The notes under the pieces are model-generated. The model had not been told where the DNA came from and ran no database searches. It was given only the letters and a program-made list of their open reading frames with translations. Made by a program: the position numbers and the translations under genes. DNA of 64,000 nucleotides from NCBI RefSeq assembly GCF_029227915.1, contig NC_079887.1:22195650-22259649 (forward strand), read 5' to 3'. Numbering within the stretch: the first letter of the stretch is position 1; each line of letters starts with the position of its first letter. Shown here one piece after another: positions 37,301 through 49,300 of the stretch. Source of the stretch: Hydractinia symbiolongicarpus. Lineage: Eukaryota; Cnidaria; Hydrozoa; Anthoathecata; Hydractiniidae.

Positions 37301-40300
37301 TTTAGTGAGATTTGTGGAGGGTAGGAGGGCAAGGTATAAGCTTTTTTGGATTGGTAATAGTGATGGATATGGAGGAGTTGGCATATTCGTTGCAGAGAAG
37401 TGGGTAGAAAAAGTAATAGATGTTATGCGTGTTAATAGTCGTATTGTAGTGATAAAGTTTTTGATAGGTAATAGGATTGTCACTTTTCTGTCAGTTTATG
37501 CTCCACAGTGTGGACTCAGTGAGGAAGATAAAGATAAGTTTTATGATGAGTTAATAGCAGTCACATCAAAGTTTGGAGACACAGAACTTGTAATGGTGGG
37601 CGGCGACTTTAATGGTCATGTTGGGAAGTCATCTGAAGGTTATAGAGGTGTGCATGGAGGCTATGGATTTGGGAGCAGAAATAAGGAAGGGGAGAGATTG
37701 CTTGAGTTTGGAATGGCAACGGACATGGTGGTTTGCAACACATCATTCAGTAAGAGACAGAGTAGGCTGATAACATATGAGTCAGGTGGTTGTAAGACAC
37801 AGATAGATTACTTTTTGTTTAGAAAGTCAGACAAGAAAGTGGTGAAGGACGTGAAAGTTATATCGGGGGAAGAGTGTGTTTCCCAGCATAGGTTGCTGGT
37901 TTGTGATATTATCTTGAAGAGTGTCAAAGAAGCCAAGGGAAAGTACAGGCCCCGTCGAAAAGTCTGGAAGCTGAAGGAAGAGATTGTAGCAAGACAATTT
38001 AGTGCAAAAGTTCAGCAGTTAGCCTACAATAGTCAATGTGATAGTGACAATGTTGAAAGTACTTGGACTACTTTGAAGAATTGTCTTCTAGAAGCTTCTG
38101 ATGATACCTGTAGGTGGACGAAAGGACCAGCTAGACATAGACAGACCTGGTGGTGGAATAATGAGGTTGACCAGTGTATAAAGGAAAAGAGGAAACTTTG
38201 GAAAGAGTGGAAGTCAGGTGGTAGTAAAAATATTTACTTAGAAGCTAAGCGTCGCGCTCGTACAGCAGTGTATAAGGCAAAATCAGAAGCAGAGAGAAAC
38301 AGATTTGCAGATGTGTTAAGAAGGGAAGACCAGCGCAATGAGGTATTCAAGATAGCAAAGCAAATGAAGAAGACTAATCAAGATATTGTAGGTGAGAAGT
38401 GTATACGTAATGATGAAGGTGTTTTGGCTAGCACAGAGGAGGAGAAAAGGGTAGCTTGGAAGAATCATTATCAGAGGTTGTTTAACACTGAGTTTGATTG
38501 GGACGAGGATAATTTGTCTGATGATGATGTCGTAGAAGGGCCAGCTATGCAGATCAAGACAGAATGGGTAGTGGAGGCTATTAGGAAATTGAAGATTGGC
38601 AAGGCTGCAGGAGTATCAGGTATTGTTGCAGAGATGGTAAAAGCATCTGAATATATTGGAGTTGAGCTTATTACAAGTCTTGCTAACCAGATTATAAAGG
38701 ATGGTGCTATTCCGAGTGAGTGGCAGTCGAGTGTAATAGTGAATTGTTTCAAGGGCAAGGGTGATGCATTAGAAAGGGGTAACTATAGAGGTTTGAAGTT
38801 GGTTGATCAAGTAATGAAAGTTATTGAAAGAGTGATTGATAAGTTACTTAGAGAAAGAATTGATATAGATAAGATGCAATTTGGTTTTGTTCCAGGGCGT
38901 GGCACTACAGATGCAATATTTTTACTCAGACAGCTTCAGGAAAAGTATTTAGGAAAGAGAAAGAATCTCTATTTTGCCTTTGTAGATTTAGAGAAAGCTT
39001 TTGATAGAGTGCCACGTAAAGTTATTTGGTGGGCTATGAGAAAATTAGGTGTGGATGAGTGGCTAGTTACGATGGTTCAGTCTATGTACAGCAATGCTAG
39101 AAGTCGTGTCAGGATTAACAATTCACTTAGTGATGAATTTAGTGTAAATGTTGGTGTACATCAGGGTTCTGTACTTAGTCCTTTGTTGTTTATTCTAGTC
39201 TTGGAAGCGCTGTCGATGGAGTTCAGAACAGGTTGTCCATGGGAGTTATTGTGTGCAGATGGTTTGGTTCTCATAGCAGGGTCGATGGAAGAATTAGTTG
39301 AAAAGTTTAAGAAGTGGAAGAAAGGACTAGAAGAGAAAGGGCTGAAGGTAAACACAGTAAAGTCTAAAGTCATGATAAGTAGCATTGCAGCCAAGTGTGA
39401 CCTTGTAGTTGGAAAGTGGCCTTGTGGAGTTTGCAGGAAAGGGGTTGGTAGTAACTCAATTTTTTGTCAGACTTGCAAGCATTGGGTACATAAGAAGTGC
39501 AGTAGTATTAGTGGAAGGTTAAGAGCTGGCATACAGTTTGTATGCAAGCGTTGCAAAGGTGAGATTATAGAGAATGAAGTATTTCCAGCTTGAATGATGT
39601 ACAACAGTGGCTCGTTAGAGATAGTTAAGAACTTCTGTTACTTAGGTGATATGTTGGGCAGTGAAGGGGGTGTTGGAAGAAGTGTTACTTGCAGGATAGG
39701 TTCTGCTTGGAAAATGTTTAGAGAGTTATTTCCTTTATTGACTAGCAGAGTCCTGTCAATTGAGGTAAAAGGTAGGTTGTATGAGGCCTGTGTAAGAAGT
39801 GTTATGTTGTACGGTAGTGAGACATGGGCAGTGAAGCAGGAAGATTTTGACCGTTTAGAAAGGAATGATATGAGAATGGTTAGGTGGATGTGTAATGCCA
39901 GTCTGAGAGACAGAAAGAGTTCAGATGAGCTAAGAAGCAGGCTAAGTCTCCGTAGAATTAAAGATGTTATCCAGATAAGAAGATTGAATTGGCTGGGGCA
40001 CTTGGAAGGAATGGAGGAGGATAATTGGGTAAGAAAGTGTAGAGACTTGATAGTTCCTGGGGCAAAGCTCAGAGGCAGACCGAGAAAGATTTGGCAGGAG
40101 GTTATAAGGACAGACTTAATAGAGAGGAAGTTGAGTTTAGATCTAACACAGTCTAGATCAGATTGGAAGAGGGTCATTAATATACACCGTCCAACCCATG
40201 CTAGCATGGAAAACGGACGTTAAGCCGAGAATGATGATGATGATGATGATGATGAAACAAAGAGAAGGTTTTCGTCTACCTAAGTGACTTTCCCACAGAA

Positions 40301-43300
40301 CTTACAGCTTTCCATACTTAACCTTCCTTCTAGCGTTTATAATATGCACAACTTTTGTTTAGACTTCAACCTGGTGAAAACAAAGCAGACAACAGTCAGA
40401 ATGTGATTGAGTTAGCAAATAAACTAATGGATAAAGTTAAAGCGCTTCGAGAAAGGTAGCCTAAAGTTGTTTGTAGCATTTATTTATTTATTTAAAAACT
40501 TGGTTATTCAAACTTAAAATTTGGTCCGGTTATTTAAAAAAAAAAAAAACTGCAAATTTTCTTTTTATCACTAAAGTTCAGAAAGCATTATAATAAAACT
40601 AAACCTTTTCTACAGTAAATGGAAAAGGTTTCTGTAGTTGAGATGATGAATTGTTCTAACATAAATTACAAGGTCTTAGAATATGTTTTATGTCTTATAT
40701 TTTTGTTGTAGTTTTCCGTCACAGCTTAGAAGTCTATGTTACAGTTTAAACAAGGTATTTTACCCTTCCTGTTACTGCACCTTTTTGCATGCGTTGGCAC
40801 AAGCTTGCAGTTGCAACAATGCTTGTGTTTCTTTTCACGTTGTATAGACATTTTAATAATTTTTGCATATTCTGAACTCTTGTAATGCCAATACGTATGT
40901 ATAAATTTTGTTTGTCATCCATAGGCTGTGCAAAGGCGGTTCCAATCATCATCATATGATGCTGTATCAAGTGCTGTCTTTCTCAGATTCATCAACCCAG
41001 CAATAGGTGTGACTCTTTTTTTGCGTTCAGTTTACAGAATGCTGCTTAAGTGGATTATCCTTATACTATTTAACAAATTATATATCCTATCCGATATCCT
41101 GGCTTTTTATTCATTAAGTAGTAAATAAAACATATTCTCAGTTTCTATAGCTTGTTTTATTCTTACCAAGAAGGGTTTTTATATATATAATATCTGCTAT
41201 TCATCAAATTTGTGGTATTGAAGACCATCGTATTAGAGGTTCAAGTTGCCCTTTTTCAAAAATAGGAAATTTTCAAAAATTGATACAATTATTTTTTGTA
41301 GAAATTCTAGCACTTTTGTGTAAATATTTTTTTAGAAATAACGATTTTTTATTAAATTATAATGTTTACTGATAAATATATTAGTGTCTCCACATTCCCA
41401 TGGTATTGTCACTGAGGAAGTACATCCCAATGTGAGGAGAGGACTTATGTTGCTATCTAAGGTGAGATGAATTTTTAAATGTTCAAAGCCAATGTTAGAA
41501 GTATTATGCATCAGCAAATGAATTAACCAAGTTGTATCGCCTATTTTCATTGCAAACAGATTAAAATAAATAGTTTTTTCAAGTTTAAATATAAAGCTTT
41601 TAGCATCGTTATTTTGTTTTCGTGTTTTTATTCTTTATTACATTTTTCCATTAGATTCTACAGAACCTGGCCAACCATTTACATTTTACAAAAGAAGCCC
41701 ACATGGAGATATTTAATGGTTTCTTGGAAAACAATTTCCACAGAATTCATAGGTAAAATTTTATCTCCGCCCTTGCGAAAGGTTACACAGCACTGGAATC
41801 ATCACTGAAATCTTTTTTTCTTAGTTACTTTCGTGAAATCTCTTCCAAACCTGAAATAATCATCAAGGAGAAAGAAGAGAATCTTCCGATAACATTCACT
41901 GGCGACAGCAATGTTCGAAGTATTCACAAATTGTTATGGGAATCTCAGGAAACTATGGCAAAATTTCTGATCATGGAAAGGTAATATTTGTGACTAACGG
42001 TGAAACCTGGCATCACATACTAAATTTAAATTAAAAAGAATACTAAGTGACAGAATATACTCATATATTGCATACATTTTTAGTGACTCTTACACCCAAT
42101 AAAAATATATTTTCTGTATTTTCATACTTAATTAGGATTTTAGCCACAAGGAAAATATTGTTGAATGTATAATTGTTTGATGCATAGGAAAATTGTTATA
42201 GGGATTCTGGTATGATTGGTCGAGATCCATTTGAAAAATTAGTGACGCTGCTAGCGCACCTAGGACCTCCTGAAAATCAACCTCTACAGTTGACCGACAG
42301 GTATAATAAATTAAAATAATGTTTTGATGTATCTTATACTGACTAGAAGACATTTACTGTAGCTTCCAAGTTTTGAATGATTCGCAGTTTTTCTTTTAAT
42401 GCAAATTTAATGTAGAATAATAAGAGACCGTGCAAACAGTATTGGTTGGAGGTTTGAAGATTTCATGGCGAAGCAATCAGGTCAAAATCAAGATGAATTA
42501 GAGCAATTAAAATCAAAGCAATTATTTTATGGAGATGGAAAATCTAAAACTGGAAGGCCTGTGTTTTACTATATTGCTCGCAGATATTTGTGAGTATCTT
42601 ACACTTCTTTTAAGAAATTCTATTTGCCATATGTCAGGAAAGATTGTGCCCTATATAACAACTGATTGAAGTTTGTCTAATTCGCCATATTAAGATTTTA
42701 TAAAAAAAACTACACTTTTTAAATTAGACAGTGATGAAAATTGCATGTTAAATTACACTTGGCATACATCTCTATACACATCTATGATCTTTATATTGAA
42801 ATTTCCTGCATATGATTTTTTTCCATCATTTAAACTATGCTTGTGAACTATTAGAGTACAAATGTGTTTTTTTCTTTAATTTATCATCTCTGACAAATCC
42901 TTTTTTTGATTTTTAGTAAAGACGAAATCAGTGATGACTTACTGTTATACCATATTCTGTTGACTCTTCAACCAAAATATGGACAACCTTGGGACTTGGT
43001 TGTAGATTTTACACATACATGTCCAGAAAATAGATTCAAGGTAAATACAATATTTTTTATGAGTTTACTTAAAAATTTCTCTTAGAGTGCATTTCAGCAG
43101 CCTTTTACTTTTGTAGCCATCTTGCTATAAGCAAATCTTTAAGAAGAAGTGAATGGGGCGTTAATAGTCAACTCTTTTTGCCTAAGACCAGAGATACGCA
43201 TTGCTCTAAATTGCTTGCCTGTCACAAACCAGTTTGTTGTCCGTTGATGAATCCCATTTAGCTGACAACTCTGCATTTAAATTGTGTGGTGAACTCAAAC

Positions 43301-46300
43301 ATACAAACTTATAATAAGTCAGCTACGGCTCTGCCATCTTTATGTAGCAACAATATGTCGACTTTGCTGAACTTATTGTTTCGTATTTAGATTGAAACGT
43401 TAGCAAGAGCTTTTGTTATTCTACCTGAAATGCAATTAAAAACATTAAACACAATCTTATTCTACAACATGAACAGTTCAATTCGACAGTATGTGGAGTT
43501 AACTGAAAGAATAATGAGGCCATTAAAGGTATGTATGTTATTGTCAGAAGAGAATCATACATTTTTTGGTCTGCTCTTGTCTTGACTAATTTTCAAAAAT
43601 AAGCACTAAACGTGTCAATTTTCATACTGTAAAAAAATAATTCTAGCTAAGGAAACTCAAGTAATATGTTCTGTTTTTAGAACCACCCTGGTGTTGTTAT
43701 TATTGATAAATTTCCAAAGTTTTACGAATATATACTTCCCGACGAGTTGAAGCTTCCAAGCAGTACAACATCACTGGAGAAAGATACCAAAGTACGTTTA
43801 CCAATCCCTGCTAAAAATAATATTTCTTTGTAAGTTTGCATAGGGAACAACTGCTGATACTAGTTAACCTTAAGGGTTTTATAATTTATCCTTTTCTGTT
43901 CATTTGACGGTGGCAGTGGCGTTTGGTTATGCTGCAAAATTGAAAATCTTTCTAGTACTACTTTTCCGTTCCACATCTTTCCGCGTTTGGAAATTATTAT
44001 ATTGCCTTATTGAACAGATAAAATAGACAAAGGTAGTGTGTACCATGAAAATGTTTAGAAATTATAACTTTTGAGTGATTAAAACGTCACGATAACAGAA
44101 TGCTAAAACGTAACTCTTAGAATGGTTTATTCTTGTTATTCTAAATTAAAATCAGTCTTTTTACTTCACGTTATCTTTCGGCAATTGTCATTGCGAATGC
44201 TAACATGGTAACAAAGCAGGAAGGTAAAATCACGTGTGAAAAATATTGAATTGAACAGACTGTGCTGGCAAACAAAGAAATGTAACATGTTAATTTTTCA
44301 CAGGTGTATTCTGCTTCAAAGATATCCACAAAAGGAACTGTTTATATCAAGGTATGATTCTTTGTGTACAAAAACATTGCCAGAGAAAACTAATGTGAGA
44401 TTATAAATGTAATGTTTTCTATCTCAGGTTGGACCTAGCTCTGTCCAACTACAGCAGGCTGAAAAAGTTAAAATTCTTGGGTTTTCCTGCACTGTTAACG
44501 ATGTGTTTTATGCGTCAGAAATTAAACGGGTATGTTGATTGAAATTTTTACCTTAGAATGGGACAAAAATGCTGCAATGTGAGAAGAAGAGAGATTTTTG
44601 AGTTTCAGGGAAAACTTTTTCTTATACTGTCCCATGATGGAAACATTGATTTGAAACAATTTATTTTGTAGAAATCATATAACAAAGTTCGTCACTTTTT
44701 ATAAAAATTTTTAAGAGTGTAATTAAATGTGAGGTGTATAACTGAGTGGTTTGAAAGTTTTCTTTAAAATTTGGAAGAGTATGGTTCTACTCACGGCAAA
44801 GGCACCCAGTGGAAAACATATAATTGTTGCCAAGGTTGTGACTGTTTCTGAGAAAATTGCAATAATCTAGTGCGATTTTGGATGTTCTATGTCAGTCTAT
44901 TTCAAGTTGCATTGGTGCAGAATGTTAAGGATAAAAAAACCTGTTTCTGTATGTTTTATTTGCTTGTGTATTTCGATCACTTAAAAATTATTACAAAATC
45001 ACGCACTTCTGTTTTAAAGGCTAGCAGTGTTGATGAAATCATAGAAATGGAATTTACAACCAGAAGAAACAGCATCAAGTTATTCACGACACAAGCAGAA
45101 GAAATTGCAAACTCTATGCGACATATTCAATCAAGATGGAGGTTGTCACAGCCAGTAAGCAATATTTGTTTTCTTTAAACAATCTTATTGGCTTTGTTGA
45201 TGTCATAAATGTGCACCATTCTTAAGACAGTGTTATTTGAATGTTCAGTTGACTATCGATGTCACGAATATACAAAAAACTTTAATTGGCAGTAAAAGCA
45301 AATAAACATCTGAATTCGAACATCTAGAAAGGCATTCCCTGGTAGCTAAACCACAAACCCTTTTTTGCTGTTAGGATAATTGCGTCGGTTATTTGTTTAG
45401 AAATATATGTTGTAAAACACTCAATAAAAAAACCCAGGCAAGTTTAAGGTAACACAATAATGCTCCTTGATAAGTGAGAACTGTTTCGAGATACACAATC
45501 AAAGCCAATTCAAACCCTAAGGGGACAAGATTGTTTAAAAGTTGTAGATATTGAAAAGTCAAAAAGTTCGTGATACTGTATATTCGATTTCTCAATGGCA
45601 TAGCTATGTCACTATCTCTTAACCAGATACAACATATATTTTAGAATAAAAACACAACGGTGAATAACAAAAAGTTGAGACCAAAGGATGTTCCTGGAAC
45701 TTTGTTGAATATGGTATGATTTTTATGTTTTACTTTGTTATTTAAATGTTGGTTGTTCATAATTTTAATCTTAATTTTCTTTAGTCTTTGCTTAATCTGG
45801 GAAACAGAGACCCCAGTTTACGTCTTGCTGCCTACAACCTATTGTGTGCATTAACGGCTACCTTTGGTTTACAAATTAACGAACGATTGTTAGAAGCGAA
45901 TGGTACTTACTTATTTTGTTGTCTGTCTTTTGTTTTTATGCTTCACGTTCTTGAAATAGCGACACATGTATTTTCTTTTGATCTGTTACTTACCTTTTTT
46001 GTGTCTAGGTATCTGTATTCCAGCCAACTGTACGTTATTTATACAAGGTATCAGTGAACAGCTTGCACAGAGAGAACCCAATCTTACGTTAGAGGTAGGC
46101 TTGAAAATCACTCTTTTTAAAGTTCTTGATAATAAAATTTTAAATTTTTTTCATGCCACTGGTAGTCTAAAGAGAATTACATTTTCAAGAGAAAAATTTT
46201 TCTTCAGTATTCTTTTTGGCGGTAAAATAAGCTACGGTCTGTAAAATATAATAAATATCAGTAAATCGAAAGTTTGTTTTGGCGAGGGAACAGAGACAAC

Positions 46301-49300
46301 ACGAGAATTTGTTAAAAATGATGTTGCTAGTTTTAAGAAGGGAATTAATACCTCTAAAGAGATTTTGAAGTCATTGTTGTTGCTTGGTCTGGCTTTACGT
46401 ACAATAAACTTATATTTTTCTATGCAAAATTTCAAAGGTTATGGCTAGCTAGCTAGTTCAAAAGGTTTGAAGTTTATTTTATTAGAAAGTTTGAAAACAA
46501 GGCAAGTGCTTATATCGAATAAATCATGGGTATCAAGTATATGTAGGGAACTTTTCTGACATTTTTAGTTGTATTTGGATGCCCAATATGATATTTAAGA
46601 TGATTGAAGTTGTTGTTTTTGTTCTCAGTGATGCTAAACTTTTTCCACCGCCATTAGTAATTTCGTGTAAGTCACTAAAGTCGAATACGAACAACCTACA
46701 AAACGCCTCTTTAGCTTGTGAATAACTTGATACATTTGAAAAAAAAGTGTACATTCTCTCCAAACGCATTTAACAATTTCATTTTTTTTTTAGTTTTTGG
46801 ATGAATGCATAAGCTGCTTTGGCAAGTCTGATGATGAGTCTAGAAATCTATGTTTAAACTACATGGCACCATGGTTGCCAAATTTATCCAGGTATATAAG
46901 AAAACCGTTTGAGTTAAGCCATAAAGTTGAAAGTAATCTTTAGCTGAAAAAGTTTATTTGCCAGGAAAATAGTTTTTCCAGTTGACTCTTCCATGTGTTA
47001 CTGTAATTCTTTTTTAAATATTCAGGTTCTCTGGATGTGACAAAAGCGATCAAAATAAAATAAAAATGATAGACATAATAGAAAAGCTAATCAAACTGAC
47101 CATTATGAACAGACAAGTGAGTTTGTTGTTGTTTCTTTCATTGTCTGTCTGTCTGTCTGTCTGTCTTTCTGTAATTGCCCAAACTGCAGTGTCTGTTTCA
47201 TGTTAATCCTTACATGTTTAGAATTATCCGTTCATTCAAGCTTCAGTATGGAGAAAGATAGGGAATATACCTGATCTATTAGACGTTGTTATTGATCTTT
47301 TCATGAAGGTAAATCTATGATTTAGATTGTAGAAAATCAAATCAATTCAAGTTTTAGTGAAATGATGTTGGTGAACTAACTTTTTGATTCTGAAGAGTAT
47401 TAGAAAATTAAGTTGTTGTTTTTTTTGTTTTTCTTAGACGAGTTCAGCCGGTGGTTTTGGATCGGAGAAAGCTGAAGTAATGGCGGACACTACTGTGACG
47501 CTAGCTTCAGCTAATGTTCCTCTTGTGTCGAAAAAAATATTAGAAAGATTTCACACTGTAAGATTTTTTTTTATGAACAATATAATAATAATTTGTGCAT
47601 CTATTTATAAATAGGCATCTTTATGGAATTAAGAGAAAAAAGCCCTGGGTTCGAGGTTGCTCACAATCTGCATTATTCTATGTTTATAACCGCTGAAACA
47701 AAACGTCTAAAAATATAAGCATGTGCAACAAGAAATTAATAAATGCGACATAGTGAGGTTTTTTGATTTAAAAAAAAGCATAATGGCAGGACTAACCGTA
47801 AATAAGATTTTCGTGTTTGTCTAAAAAATCCATTGTTTCCTTATTTATGCTTAAGTTTGATTTTCGCGTGTGACCATTATGTCATTTTTTCATTTCTGTA
47901 GGTAACTGCTCGAACAAATGTATCGCCAACAAAAATATTAGAACGGCACTTAATGTGGGATGATATTGCAATATTGGCGCGCTATTTACTTATGCTGTCT
48001 TTCAACGACTCCTTAGATGGTAATGTAGTGTTAGTTATTTGGATGTATACGTCAGGTACTCATACCTTACTTAGGAGGTACTCACTCCTTACTTAGGTAC
48101 TCATACCTTACTTAGCAGGTACTCACTTCTTACTTAGGAGGTACTCACTCCTTACTTAGGAGGTACTCATACCTTACTTAGGAGGTACTCACACCTTACT
48201 TAGGAGGTACTCACACTTTACTTAGGAGGTACTCACACTTTACTCAGGAGGTACTCGCACCTTACTTAGGAGGTAATCTCACGTTACTTAGGAGGTACTC
48301 ACACAACAAATTCAAAAATGTATGTTAACAGTGACCCTACGGTAACGTTAAGAAAAGAAAACTAAAAAAATAAACATTTCTATCAAGTTGCACACTTCTT
48401 TCTCCGCCCTATTTTTAAAAACGATATGTGTAAGCAGCAAATGTTTTGAATGATATTCTTAACCTCTGCGTGATAATACATGACTGGCCAATGTTTACGA
48501 AAGTTTTTCTAAAAGTTGTGAATTTTGTAGGACCATAGGGGGTAGAATGGTTGTTATTGAACTTTATCAAAAAATTTTGGAAGCACAAGATTTAATTATT
48601 TCTTTAGTTCGTTCTTCATACTTCCATTGCCCATTATTCTCACTGCATATCAATACATACGTCGTACGAAAGTGGTTCATTATTTTTTATAATCGAGTGT
48701 AACTTGTGTCAATTAGTCCAGTACCTAAAAAGTCACGTCATGGAGCAAATTTAAAAAGCACTTATTATTTGACAAAAATTAAAGTTTATTCACAATAAAC
48801 ATGTTAAGGCAATCCCCTACAAGCGCCAATCAAACTACAGATACATCCCATAACCACAATGCAACGCGGTTGAATGGCCGGGTTATACGTAAATCTTTAA
48901 GTTGTGAGTCACGGCTTACGAAGAAGGTATAAATCACCTCTTATTTCTACTGTTATTTTAACATCCTTATCCTTATGTATCTTGTTTTAGTTTCCACTCA
49001 CTTACCTGATATTTTCCATATTGTCACATTACTGGTATCGACTGGTCCTGTTTCGTTACGCGCCTCGATACACGGACTTGTGATCAACTCTCTACAATCA
49101 ATACTCACATGTTCGGATATGCTGTTAAGTGGTGAGTGAATTGATAGATATAAAATATACGTGTTGATGAAAAAATTCGAATCTCTCTGTGCATATTAAT
49201 AAAAGAAAAAAAGTGAAATTAAAGTTCAAAACATCGTTAAATTTAGTTTTTAGATAATACTATATAATGTATCTGTACATGATGAATACCTTGCGTTCTG

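Noticed and set aside
37277-40207. Long minus-strand ORFs (up to 189 codons) opposite the LINE
   Set aside because: Antisense shadows of the reverse transcriptase ORF.
43791-44304. Possible alternative RasGAP or PH insert exon like vertebrate exon 23a
   Set aside because: No in-phase exon with splice sites was found here or in introns 31-37; the LINE occupies intron 31 instead.
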